DNA from: Deltaproteobacteria bacterium | GTDB taxonomy: Bacteria; Desulfobacterota; Desulfuromonadia; Desulfuromonadales; Geopsychrobacteraceae | Direction of reading: 5' to 3' | Assembly: GCA_024280335.1 (NCBI GenBank) | Contig: JAJRQI010000070.1 | Span: forward strand, 1-64,000 | Length of the DNA: 64,000 bases | Shown here: piece after piece, positions 16,453 through 24,982 of the stretch | Position numbering within the stretch: the first letter of the stretch is position 1 | How the letters are laid out: every line of letters starts with the position of its first letter | The notes under the pieces: generated by a model | What the model was told of the DNA's origin: nothing | Database searches by the model: none | What the model saw: the letters and a program-made list of their open reading frames with translations, nothing else | Made by a program: the position numbers and the translations under genes

Positions 16453-17568
16453 CTAAACCAAGCGGATCGGAGCAAAGCCGCCGCCTTCGGTGCGCAGGTT
16501 GGTGACCTGCCCCTGATAGAGACGGGCACCGACCCCGAGTAGTCGATCGCGGTAGATAAACAAGCGCAGATCAACCTTGAACCCCTGCCCGGCAGAATCT
16601 TTTTCAACTGAGGGCAGAACCAGATCCTGCACCAGCATGGTCTCCGCGTGCTGTTCGGCAAAACGCTTGCGGGTGATGCTTTTGCCCAACAGCACCCCGC
16701 GACTACCGAAACGGGTGACCGGTTTAAATACCAGTTTTTTCCGTTGTTGCCACAAAAGATCAGGATCGCAGTCGGCCATCAGGCGGCTACGCGGCACTAG
16801 GGTGACCAGCAATTGCCGCTCTTCCTCGTTCAGGCCAAGCGCCGCTAATGCGCTGTCGTCCGACCAGAGAATCATCCGCCGCTTGTCCGCCAGCAGACCG
16901 TAAGCAAAGGGATTCGGCGACAGGCAGACGGCTCCGGCCAGATAGGCAGTCCTGACCGCAGCCAGCGGTGGCTCTTCCAGAAAAAAATCACAGTGTCGAT
17001 TGTAGATCAGATCGACCGGCTTACCGGCCAGACAGACCGCGCTTGCGTCAGCCTGCAACTGCTCCGGGGCAACAATTTCAACCTCCAGCCCCTGTTCCCG
17101 CAACCAGTCACGACAGGCAACCGTTTCCGGGTAGAGGGGTTGTTCGGCGGGATTTTCGTCCAGAATGACGATCCGCCGCAGCGGACGCTGCCCCGCAGAG
17201 AAGCTGTGCCACTCCTGCTCGAAACTGCTGAACAGACGCTTCTTCAAGCGTTTCGACAGGTCGGTCGGGTAGTGCCGATGGGATTGAGCTTCACTCAGCC
17301 AAGCGATATACCCGCCACCGGCATTGGTGTTCACCTCGATCAATCGCGGTCCTGCTGCGGTCAGATGAAAATCGTAGCCCATCATCAAAGCATCATGACC
17401 GGGATCGAAACGGGCAATCTTCGGCAACTGCGGAAAAATCTGCTGCCGGTAACTCTCCTGCCGACTCAGGCGGAATAACAACCGGACCAGCCGCAGCATC
17501 TGCAGTAAATCTTTGCGCGGCAGCAACGCGGGGAGCGTACTGATTGGAAGTGGTTGTAACGGAGACAT
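16453..17568 (-). CDS. ATP-grasp-like protein of unknown substrate
   Basis: The product is 371 residues. Signs of an ATP-grasp ligase fold are RLIEVNTNAGGGYIAW (about 95-111), a central DLIYNRHCDFFLE, PNPFAYGLLADKRRM, then LVFKPVTRFGSRGVLLGK (nucleotide-binding loop) and KVDLRLFIYRDRLLGVGARL with NLRTEGGG near the C-terminus. No signal peptide or membrane segment. The substrate is unknown. It lies 12 bases downstream of a LOG-family gene on the same strand, so the two are probably one operon and may act on the same small molecule. Functional inference is weak; the fold call is moderate. Confidence 0.7.
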   Translation of the reverse strand: MSPLQPLPISTLPALLPRKDLLQMLRLVRLLFRLSRQESYRQQIFPQLPKIARFDPGHDALMMGYDFHLTAAGPRLIEVNTNAGGGYIAWLSEAQSHRHYPTDLSKRLKKRLFSSFEQEWHSFSAGQRPLRRIVILDENPAEQPLYPETVACRDWLREQGLEVEIVAPEQLQADASAVCLAGKPVDLIYNRHCDFFLEEPPLAAVRTAYLAGAVCLSPNPFAYGLLADKRRMILWSDDSALAALGLNEEERQLLVTLVPRSRLMADCDPDLLWQQRKKLVFKPVTRFGSRGVLLGKSITRKRFAEQHAETMLVQDLVLPSVEKDSAGQGFKVDLRLFIYRDRLLGVGARLYQGQVTNLRTEGGGFAPIRLV

Positions 17569-17580
17569 TTTCCGCCCGAT

Positions 17581-18615
17581 CTAGAAGGAGTTGATGCGCC
17601 GGATGAACGCCTTGAGTAGCCCGTAGCTGCGCCGGTTGAACTCCATGGTCAAGCGCGGCAATTGCAGCAGATTCGGCTGGTCGGCCTCTTCCGGCAGGGC
17701 GTTGGTCAGCCGCATGCTGCCACCGGGGGCGAGGATTGCGCCGAACTCACTGCTGAGGACTTGCAGGTGATCAGTGTCCAGCACCTTGTTGAGGCGAATC
17801 ACCAGCTTTCCTTTGACAAAGCGCAGAGAATGGTAGTTGCGGTAGAAATCATCGATATACTGCACCGCCTCCAGTGGATCTTTGGTGATGGTGAACAGGG
17901 CAAAATCCTCACCGCTGATCAGACCGCGTTTCAGCAGCGCATCACGGGTGAAATCAAAGAACATATCCCAGTAGCCGCCGTTGTCATCGTCGATCATGAT
18001 CAGCGGGATCGGCGGGGTTTTGCCGGTCTGAATCAGAGTCATGACCTCCATCCCCTCATCCAGGGTACCGAAGCCGCCGGGGAACAGCACCACCGCATCT
18101 GCTTCTTTCAGGAAGGCGACCTTGCGATTGAAGAAGTATTTGTAGTTGATAACCTTGTCGCTGTCCTTCATCACCGGGTTCATATCCTGCTCGAACGGCA
18201 GATCGATATTGACGGCAAAGGAATTGTCCGCCCCGGCCCCTTCGTTTCCGGCCAGCATGATCCCCGGACCGCCACCGGTGATCACCATATAGTTACGCTC
18301 CGCCAGCAACCGGGCAAACTTTACGCACTTCTGGTAGATCGGTTCGCTCGGTTCGGTGCGGGCGCTGCCGAAGATACTGACCTTTTTTCGATCCCGATAA
18401 GGAGCAAAGACCTTGTTGGTAAAACGCATCTCCTTCATCGTCGTGCGCATCAGTTTCTGATCGGCCAGGTAGTCGTTCTCCTGTCCCGATTTCAACGCAC
18501 CGAGAATCATCTGGCGGATCATCTCCGGGTGATGTACCTGGGTCCGCTGCAGCAGATCATCAATCAGGACGTCGATCTCACCGTTGCTCCGATCAAAACT
18601 CAATTTCATGCTCAT
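17581..18615 (-). CDS. LOG-family (TIGR00730-like) nucleotide hydrolase homologue
   Basis: The product is 344 residues, longer than the usual ~190-residue LOG proteins because of about 90 extra N-terminal and 80 C-terminal residues. The core has VSIFGSART, VITGGGPGIMLAGNEGA and the signature PGGFGTLDEGMEV. Standard LOG enzymes cut cytokinin or purine nucleoside 5-prime-monophosphates to base and ribose phosphate. The long form may use another substrate. Start ATG at 18615 follows AGGAG; the in-frame ATG at 18609 is an alternative. It is followed at 12 bases by the ATP-grasp gene. Confidence 0.85.
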   Translation of the reverse strand: MSMKLSFDRSNGEIDVLIDDLLQRTQVHHPEMIRQMILGALKSGQENDYLADQKLMRTTMKEMRFTNKVFAPYRDRKKVSIFGSARTEPSEPIYQKCVKFARLLAERNYMVITGGGPGIMLAGNEGAGADNSFAVNIDLPFEQDMNPVMKDSDKVINYKYFFNRKVAFLKEADAVVLFPGGFGTLDEGMEVMTLIQTGKTPPIPLIMIDDDNGGYWDMFFDFTRDALLKRGLISGEDFALFTITKDPLEAVQYIDDFYRNYHSLRFVKGKLVIRLNKVLDTDHLQVLSSEFGAILAPGGSMRLTNALPEEADQPNLLQLPRLTMEFNRRSYGLLKAFIRRINSF

Positions 18616-18659
18616 GATAAACTCCTGTCAACAAGCTGCATCAGGCGAAGTGTCGGATG

Positions 18660-18702
18660 AAAAATTCGGCAGCACAACCTGAAAGTCGTGCTGCCGAAAA
18701 AA
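18660..18702 (-). terminator. Terminator of RNase P RNA
   Basis: CGGCAGCAC (18667-18675) pairs with GTGCTGCCG (18688-18696), with a T-run on the minus strand. It lies just past the mature 3-prime end of rnpB. Confidence 0.85.
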
Positions 18703-18714
18703 GTGGCCAAAGAA

Positions 18715-19106
18715 GTCCGTAAGCCGAGTTTTGTTCCCCGCAGAAGTTACCCGCTGCGGGGCGATGATCATTCATCTAGGACCGCCGTTGCCGACGGCCT
18801 CAAGCAACCAGACCCGGGAACTTCGGACGGACCGCCCTCAAATGTTCCCCTATTCGGTCTTGCTCCGGATGGGGTTTACCGAGCTTCCGACGTCACCATC
18901 GGAACTGGTGAGCTCTTACCTCACCCTTTCACCCTTACCCGCCGGCACCCAAAGGCAGCGGCGGGCGGTCTTCTCTCTGTGGCACTTTCCCTGGGGTCAC
19001 CCCCGGTCCCCGTTAGGGACCATCCTGTCCTGCGGAGCCCGGACTTTCCTCCCGTCCACCTTGGCATAAAGCCGGTGAACCAGCGATCATCTGTCCTTCT
19101 TTGACC
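18715..19106 (-). ncRNA. rnpB: RNase P RNA
   Basis: On the minus strand the conserved core GGAGGAAAGTCCGGGC is visible near 19050, with AGGGTGAGGTAAGAGC-type and GACAGGATGG segments and a terminal ACAAAACTCGGCTTACGGAC. The ends are set by the P1 helix: GGTCAAAGAAG at the 5-prime end pairs fully with CTTCTTTGGCC at the 3-prime end. This gives 392 nt, a bacterial type A length. It processes tRNA 5-prime ends with protein C5. Open frames within it are not genes. It starts only nine bases after the zinc-ribbon gene. Confidence 0.95.
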
Positions 19107-19115
19107 AGCGACTTC

Positions 19116-19826
19116 TTAAGCCTCCCGCTCGACATACAACAAGCGGTTGCAATGCGGGCAACTCTGCAATTCGGTAACCCGCAGCAAACTGTTGTACTGC
19201 TGCGGCGGCAACTGCATGTTACAGCCGAGACAGGCGCCGTTACGGGCCTGCGCCAAGGCCAGACCGCCACGTCTTTTGAACAGAGTCTGGTATTTACGCA
19301 ACAAGGCACCCGGCACATCATTGGCGACCGAGTCACGGGTTCCCTTACGCTTGTTCAGCACCGCTTCACTCTCGCTCATCAATTCAGCCAACTCAGCGCC
19401 ACGCGCCTCTGCCTTTTCCTTGATAGCCGCCAGCTCCGTCTCTTTTTCCTGCTGGTCCTGCTGCAAGCTGCTGAGCTCCTGCTGCTTGGCCGACAGCTGG
19501 TCATCCAGGTCCTTGTTGGCTTTTTTTGCCACATCGATCTCTTTGAGGACCGCGACATACTCTTTCTGGGTCTGAATCTCCGGCAGGCGACTTTCGACTT
19601 TTATGACGTTGTCGCGCTCTTTCAGCATCTCCTGCTGCAGCTGGGCCTCCTCCTGCTGGAGTCTGGCCAGTTCTTCATTCAGCTCATCGAGCATCGCCTG
19701 AACCCGGGCTGAATCGGTATCAAACACTGCTAATTCATCCTGATAGGCCTGTCGGGTTGTCTCAATGGTGCTGATTTCCTGATCGATCTCCTGAAGTTCC
19801 TTCAGCAGGTTCATCTTGTCATGCAC
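19116..19826 (-). CDS. Coiled-coil zinc-ribbon protein (CT398-like)
   Basis: The product is 236 residues. About 170 N-terminal residues are one long Gln/Glu/Leu-rich coiled coil. The C-terminus is a zinc ribbon with ACLGC and SCPHC, four cysteines. This architecture matches the widespread CT398/C4-zinc-ribbon family, whose role is not settled. A GTG start at 19826 is chosen because GGAGG lies six bases upstream. rnpB follows directly and may be partly co-transcribed. Confidence 0.9.
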   Translation of the reverse strand: MHDKMNLLKELQEIDQEISTIETTRQAYQDELAVFDTDSARVQAMLDELNEELARLQQEEAQLQQEMLKERDNVIKVESRLPEIQTQKEYVAVLKEIDVAKKANKDLDDQLSAKQQELSSLQQDQQEKETELAAIKEKAEARGAELAELMSESEAVLNKRKGTRDSVANDVPGALLRKYQTLFKRRGGLALAQARNGACLGCNMQLPPQQYNSLLRVTELQSCPHCNRLLYVEREA

Positions 19827-19861
19827 GTTTTGCCTCCATCCTTTTGGGCTAGGTTTTTGCC

Positions 19862-20995
19862 TCAGCAGAGCGTGGTAAAGGGGTCCTGCTCGGCTGTCAT
19901 CTCGATAAATTCCACCGGCAACCGACGCTCATCTGCCGCTTGCTGCAAACGCCCGGCAAGCTCGGTCACCATAAACTGTTCTGTTCCAAAATGGCCGGCA
20001 TCGATCAGCGTCAGACCTTCGGCTCGGGCGCGCTGAGCATCGTGATATTTGATATCGCCGGTGACCAGACAATCAGCTCCCTGACGTAATGCATCGCCAA
20101 TTAAAGAGGCTCCGCTGCCGCCACAGACAGCGACCTTGCTGATCAGCCGTTGCTGATCGCCGACCAGCCGTAACGCCGGCAGCTGCAACTGCTGTCGCAC
20201 CTGGTCGGCAAACAGCTGCAGACTGAGCGGCTCAGCCAAGCGGCCGATCCGGCCCAGGCCGACATCGCTGCGGCGGTTGGCCAACGGAATCAGATCGTAA
20301 GCAACCTCTTCGTAAGGGTGCGCCTTGAGCATCCGGGCGACCACCTTGGGCAGCAGATCGCTCGGGACGATGGTTTCCAAGCGTAATTCGTCGGTCTCTT
20401 CGGTGCTGCCCGGTTGACCGATAAAGGGGGTCGTTGTCTCATTGCCGCGAAAGCTGCCGGTGCCGGAACTGCGGAACGAGCAACGATCATAAGCCCCGAC
20501 CTGTCCCCCGCCGGCGGCAAAAATGGCGTCCAGCACCTCGGCTTCATGCCCCTGCGGAACAAACACCACCAGTTTGTAGAAACTGCCCTTTTGCGGTGTT
20601 TCCAGCGGTTGCGAATCGTTCAGTCCCAGTCGCTCCGCCAGCCAGTCATTCAGGCCGTCGGCAACCCGATCGAGATTGGTATGGGCGCTCAATACCGCAA
20701 TCCCGCTGCGGATCGCGCGAAAGATCACCCGACCGGTTTCATCGCCGGGGGTCAGTCGCTTGAGAGGGCGGTGCAGCAGTGGATGGTGGGAGATGACCGC
20801 CTGGGCGCCAAGTCGTTCCGCCTCACTGATGGCAATCTCCTCCGCATCGAGACAGACCAGCACCCGAGCAATTTCGGCGTCCGGATCACCGAGCTGCAGG
20901 CCGACATTATCCCACTCCTCCGCCAGTCCCGGCGGACAGAGTCGGTTCAACAGGCCGACCAGGGCGGTCAACTTGAGGGTCTTCGCTTTAGCCAC
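19862..20995 (-). CDS. Nif3-like dinuclear metal protein (YqfO/GTP cyclohydrolase 1 type 2 family)
   Basis: The product is 377 residues, the long YqfO-like form with an inserted PII-like middle domain (YKLVVFVPQGHEAEVLDA through EEVAYDLIPL). Metal-binding motifs at the two ends are visible: EEWDNVGLQLGD, VISHHPLLHRPLK, TNLDRVADGLNDW and, at the C-terminus, DAGHFGTEQF. The GTG at 20995 follows GGGGGTGGC and begins the conserved region. A 90-base in-frame extension upstream has no ribosome site. The GTP cyclohydrolase name is historical and the true function is uncertain. Confidence 0.9.
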   Translation of the reverse strand: MAKAKTLKLTALVGLLNRLCPPGLAEEWDNVGLQLGDPDAEIARVLVCLDAEEIAISEAERLGAQAVISHHPLLHRPLKRLTPGDETGRVIFRAIRSGIAVLSAHTNLDRVADGLNDWLAERLGLNDSQPLETPQKGSFYKLVVFVPQGHEAEVLDAIFAAGGGQVGAYDRCSFRSSGTGSFRGNETTTPFIGQPGSTEETDELRLETIVPSDLLPKVVARMLKAHPYEEVAYDLIPLANRRSDVGLGRIGRLAEPLSLQLFADQVRQQLQLPALRLVGDQQRLISKVAVCGGSGASLIGDALRQGADCLVTGDIKYHDAQRARAEGLTLIDAGHFGTEQFMVTELAGRLQQAADERRLPVEFIEMTAEQDPFTTLC

Positions 20996-21007
20996 GCGCC
21001 ACCCCCG

Positions 21008-21045
21008 ACAAAAAGAAAGAGTGCACCGGTTCTCCGGTACACTCT
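21008..21045 (-). terminator. Hairpin with T-run upstream of the Nif3-like gene
   Basis: On the minus strand AGAGTGTACCGG pairs with CCGGTGCACTCT across a short loop, followed by TTCTTTTTG. It probably ends the transcript of the tRNA gene located 155 bases upstream. Confidence 0.7.
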
Positions 21046-21199
21046 TGTCGTATCTGGTTCTCTCCCCTGGCGTTTGCTGCCACAACCTGCCCGCATCCCA
21101 ACTCCTGTTCGAGCGGGTGCGATATCTCTGTAAAACGATTATCAGCCGTCAACGCATCTACCTGAGGTTCAGCGACTTCAGCGTCGCCAAGGGTTTATC

Positions 21200-21276
21200 T
21201 GGTGGGCCCACCAGGACTCGAACCTGGGACCAGCCGGTTATGAGCCGGCGGCTCTAACCAACTGAGCTATAGGCCC
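21200..21276 (-). tRNA. tRNA with anticodon CAT, probably Ile2 (lysidine type) rather than Met
   Basis: The 77-nt cloverleaf has acceptor stem GGGCCTA/TGGGCCC, a normal D-loop (TAGCTCAGTTGGTTAGAG), anticodon loop CTCATAA, T-loop GGTTCGAGTCC and an encoded CCA end. Anticodon CAT could be elongator Met, initiator Met or Ile2. It lacks the initiator-type start. The GG-CC acceptor and the CTCATAA loop resemble Ile2 tRNAs read after lysidine modification. Isotype stays provisional. Confidence 0.9.
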
Positions 21277-21291
21277 TTCACACAAGCGCAC

Positions 21292-21321
21292 ATAGTAAGG
21301 ACAGCGGGGTTTTGATGTCAA
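21292..21321 (-). promoter_or_regulatory. Promoter of the CAT tRNA gene
   Basis: On the minus strand TTGACA (21321-21316) and TACTAT (21297-21292) are 18 bases apart, placing transcription start about 8-10 bases before the mature tRNA. It lies in the gap after rpoD. Confidence 0.7.
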
Positions 21322-21351
21322 GTAATTTTGCCGTCAGCCCCGCTTTCCTGC

Positions 21352-23115
21352 TCAGCTTGTCGGCGTTTCGCCGGAGACAAAACCTTTGAGGCGCTTGGCA
21401 CGACTCGGATGCCGCAACTTGCGCAAGGCCTTGGCTTCAATCTGGCGAATCCGCTCCCGGGTCACGTTAAAGTCCTGGCCGACCTCCTCAAGGGTATGGT
21501 CTGATTTTTCACCGATTCCAAAACGCATCCGCAGCACCTTCTCTTCCCGCGGCGTCAAAGAAGCCAGCACCCGCGAGGTCTGATCGGTCAGGTTACTCTT
21601 GATAACCGCCTCCAGCGGCGAGATCACCCCTTTGTCCTCAATGAAATCGCCGAGGGAGGAATCCTCCTCCTCACCGATCGGGGTTTCCAGACTGATCGGC
21701 TCTTTGGCGATTTTCAGCACCCGGCGCACCTTGTCGAGCGGCAGATCCATCCGTTCGGCGATCTCTTCCGGAGTCGGCTCGCGACCTAGCTCCTGCACCA
21801 GCTGACGACTGGTCCGGATCAACTTGTTGATCGTCTCGATCATATGCACCGGAATCCGGATGGTCCGGGCTTGATCGGCAATCGCCCGGGTAATCGCCTG
21901 GCGAATCCACCAGGTGGCATAGGTGGAAAATTTGTAACCACGGCGATATTCAAACTTGTCGACCGCCTTCATCAGGCCGATATTCCCCTCTTGAATCAGA
22001 TCGAGGAACTGTAGGCCGCGGTTGGTATATTTTTTCGCGATCGACACCACCAGCCGCAGATTCGCCTCAACCAGCTCAGCCTTGGCCTTCTTGGCGCGCC
22101 ATTCCCCCTTATAAACCTCCTTGAGATATTCTAGCAGGTCACCCGGCTCAAACCCGGACTCGTCCTTAACCCGCTTGAATTTACGCTTGGCCGCCTTCAG
22201 GCGCTTCTCAACCGACAGCAGCACATCACCGGCAACTGCCAACTCGGCTGCGACCGCGTGCGCTTCGTCGTCATTCTTGCGCATCCGGCGCAGGTAGCTG
22301 CGGATCTCAGGATAGGGTTTGCCGATCTGACTTTCACAGTCAGCGATTTCAGCGTAGCCTTTTTTGACCTGCCCACCCATCTCTTTAAGCCGATCGACAA
22401 TCTTGGCAACCTGGAAATCTTTCAGGCGCACTTCACGCATCAACTCGGTCATCTTTTCACGAATTTCCACGTCCTGCGCTTCCAGTTTTTCCCGCTTTTT
22501 GGCAGTCGGGTCAGCCACCAGCGCCACTTGAATTTCTTTCAGCTGCTCATCAAACGGGCGTAGCTGCCCGTAGAGGCTGCTGAGCCGTTCACGCTGTTTC
22601 GCTTCCGCTTCGTCGCCTTCTTCCTCGTCATACTCACGAGTAATGTCGGAGACATTCATCTGCGCCTTAGTGAGTTTTTCGAGCAGGGCCATCACTTCGC
22701 GAGCAGCGATCGGGGTACGCATCACCACCTTGGCAACCAGTGCTTCCCCTTCTTCGATCCGCTTGGCAATCTCCACCTCGCCCTCGCGGGTCAGCAGGGC
22801 AACCTGGCCCATTTCGCGCAGATACATCCGAACCGGGTCGCTGGTTCGGCCGAGTGTGCCGGCCTCGAGCTCCACATCCCCCTCGTCCCGCTCACCGCCC
22901 GTACCTTCATTGTCCTTTGAAGAGGTCACCTTGCTGTCCGAATCAACGATTTCAATATCCATCTCGCCGAACATGTTCATCACATCCTCAAGCTGTTCGG
23001 TCGAGACCATGTTGGCAGGCAAAATATCGTTGATCTCATCGTAGGTCAGAAAACCTTTCTCCTTGCCCAGATCGATGAGTTGTTGAATCTCTTCCGGATT
23101 GGTCTTTTTCGCCAT
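21352..23115 (-). CDS. rpoD: Primary sigma factor sigma-70
   Basis: The product is 587 residues. Region 1.1 is at the start ([20 protein letters not shown]). Region 1.2 follows ([20 protein letters not shown]). The non-conserved spacer is acidic. Regions 2.1-2.4 contain [20 protein letters not shown]. Region 3 and region 4.2 ([20 protein letters not shown]) close the protein. It directs RNA polymerase to housekeeping promoters. GGAGAAGG precedes the ATG. It sits 16 bases downstream of dnaG, the classical macromolecular-synthesis arrangement, here without rpsU. Confidence 0.98.
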   Translation of the reverse strand: MAKKTNPEEIQQLIDLGKEKGFLTYDEINDILPANMVSTEQLEDVMNMFGEMDIEIVDSDSKVTSSKDNEGTGGERDEGDVELEAGTLGRTSDPVRMYLREMGQVALLTREGEVEIAKRIEEGEALVAKVVMRTPIAAREVMALLEKLTKAQMNVSDITREYDEEEGDEAEAKQRERLSSLYGQLRPFDEQLKEIQVALVADPTAKKREKLEAQDVEIREKMTELMREVRLKDFQVAKIVDRLKEMGGQVKKGYAEIADCESQIGKPYPEIRSYLRRMRKNDDEAHAVAAELAVAGDVLLSVEKRLKAAKRKFKRVKDESGFEPGDLLEYLKEVYKGEWRAKKAKAELVEANLRLVVSIAKKYTNRGLQFLDLIQEGNIGLMKAVDKFEYRRGYKFSTYATWWIRQAITRAIADQARTIRIPVHMIETINKLIRTSRQLVQELGREPTPEEIAERMDLPLDKVRRVLKIAKEPISLETPIGEEEDSSLGDFIEDKGVISPLEAVIKSNLTDQTSRVLASLTPREEKVLRMRFGIGEKSDHTLEEVGQDFNVTRERIRQIEAKALRKLRHPSRAKRLKGFVSGETPTS

Positions 23116-23131
23116 TTTTGCACCTTCTCCT

Positions 23132-24982
23132 CTAGGACTTGCTATTAAATAACTTTAGCTTCTTCTTCAGCTGAGTAAACTCTATCTGTAATTTTTGTAA
23201 ATTTTCGTCGCCACTGCGGATCGCGCCATCAAGCTGCTCACGCGCAACATTGTACTGTTTTTGTGTCGACTCTCTTTCCACCGCAGTGAGCAGAGAGTCA
23301 AAAGTTCCCTCGACCATCTCCTTGGGAGATTGCAGGTAGCGCCTGATCACTGCATGGCTGGAGACAGAAAAATCATCCAGCAGCGCCGCGTCATCCAGCT
23401 CCCTGGTCGAGGCAATAATCTCCAGCGCCAGGCTTCTGGCAGCCGATGATGGAAACAGCTCCTCGGCAATCCCGGCTAACCGCTGCCGCTCTTCCGGCAG
23501 CAGCAACGCTGCCTCAAGCAGTTTCCCCTCCGCCCTTCCCCAGTCGTCTTCCTTGGGAGGTTCCGGGGCAACGACCGGTGGCGCCGACCGATAGTATTCT
23601 TCGGTTACCGGCGGCGGTTCAGGATAATTGAACTCTGCCGATGGCTCTGGATGGTAACTTTTCTGCCGCCCTGAGCTTTTTCGTCCCGCCTCAACCTGTT
23701 TCTGCTTGAGCAGTTGCAGGTCGATACCGCTGCGTTCGGACAGATCCTTGAGATAAAGGTCCTGCTGCATGGCGCTGGTCAATCCGGCGATCCGCTCAAT
23801 AATGGTTTCAGCGGCGCGAACCTTCTCCTCGATCGCGGTGCCCGCCTCGCCGAGGACATCCTCCATAAACAGATCCATTGCCGGACGGGCCTGTTCAAGG
23901 CGCCGGCGAAACGCCTCCGCGCCCTGCTGCTGGACGAAAGAGTCGGGATCCTCGCCGCTCGGCAGTTCGATCACCGCAGCGGGAACGCCTTCCTCCTGCA
24001 GAACCGCCATCGACTTGAAGGTTGCCTGTTTGCCGGCGGCATCCTGATCAAACAGCAGCAGCACTCGCTGCACATAACGTTTCAACAGGCGAGCGTGGTC
24101 GACGGTCATGGCGGTACCGCAAGTGGCGACCACCTGCGGAAAGCCAGCCCGATAGAGCGCCAGCTGATCAAAATAGCCTTCGACCAGAATCACCTCGCCG
24201 CTCTGACGCATCGCCTGCCGGGCCTGGTAGAGCCCGTACAGAACCCGCCCCTTGTGATAGATCGGCGACTCCGGTGAATTGATATACTTCGGCTTGCCGT
24301 CATCCAGCAGCCGACCGCCGAAAGCGACCACCTGCCCCGCCAGATCATAAATCGGAAAGATCAAACGGCCGCGAAACAAGTCGTAATCGCCCCGTTCCTG
24401 CTTACCCGGCCGGATCAAACCAAGCGTGCGGGCATCCTCGGCATCAATGCCCTGCTGCTGCAGGTATCTGCTCAAACCTTCCCAGGCATCGATCGCGTAG
24501 CCGATCTGATACTCTGCGGCGGCCTTGCGTCCGTAACCGCGCCGGTTCAGGTATTGACGGCCCGGTTCACCCTGCGACTGATCCCCCATCAAGATCTGAT
24601 GAAAATAATCAGCAGCCAGCTCGTTCACCCGGAACAACCGCTCGCGCTGCTGCTGGCGGCGCTCCTCTTCCGGCGACAGTTGGCGCTCCTCGATCTCGAT
24701 TCCGGCCCGCTCAGCCAGGCGCTTCACCGCGTCGGGAAATGCCAGTCCTTCAATTTTCATCAAAAAGGAGAAAACATCGCCGCCGACGCCGCAACCGAAG
24801 CAGTGGTAAAACTGCCGGCCGGCATGAACACTGAATGAGGGCGATTTTTCCGAATGGAACGGGCAGAGCCCCAGATGGTTGGCACCGGCGCGCTTCAACG
24901 ACAGGTACTGGGAGACCAGTTCGATGATATCGGAGCGTTCCCGCACCTCGTTGATTTTCGCCTCGGTGATCTGCCCGGTCAT
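23132..24982 (-). CDS. dnaG: DNA primase
   Basis: The product is 616 residues. The N-terminal CHC2 zinc finger uses C40, H43, C61 and C64 (CPFHSEKS and CFGCG). The primase core has the Toprim motif [17 protein letters not shown] and [13 protein letters not shown]. The C-terminal part is a DnaB-interacting helical domain with a low-complexity linker near 440. It makes RNA primers for replication. The start overlaps the mutS2 stop (ATGA) and rpoD follows. Confidence 0.97.
   Translation of the reverse strand: MTGQITEAKINEVRERSDIIELVSQYLSLKRAGANHLGLCPFHSEKSPSFSVHAGRQFYHCFGCGVGGDVFSFLMKIEGLAFPDAVKRLAERAGIEIEERQLSPEEERRQQQRERLFRVNELAADYFHQILMGDQSQGEPGRQYLNRRGYGRKAAAEYQIGYAIDAWEGLSRYLQQQGIDAEDARTLGLIRPGKQERGDYDLFRGRLIFPIYDLAGQVVAFGGRLLDDGKPKYINSPESPIYHKGRVLYGLYQARQAMRQSGEVILVEGYFDQLALYRAGFPQVVATCGTAMTVDHARLLKRYVQRVLLLFDQDAAGKQATFKSMAVLQEEGVPAAVIELPSGEDPDSFVQQQGAEAFRRRLEQARPAMDLFMEDVLGEAGTAIEEKVRAAETIIERIAGLTSAMQQDLYLKDLSERSGIDLQLLKQKQVEAGRKSSGRQKSYHPEPSAEFNYPEPPPVTEEYYRSAPPVVAPEPPKEDDWGRAEGKLLEAALLLPEERQRLAGIAEELFPSSAARSLALEIIASTRELDDAALLDDFSVSSHAVIRRYLQSPKEMVEGTFDSLLTAVERESTQKQYNVAREQLDGAIRSGDENLQKLQIEFTQLKKKLKLFNSKS

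Noticed and set aside
18688-19104. Open reading frames on both strands in this stretch
   Set aside because: They lie within RNase P RNA, whose conserved core and P1 ends explain the sequence. The predicted peptides have no family character.
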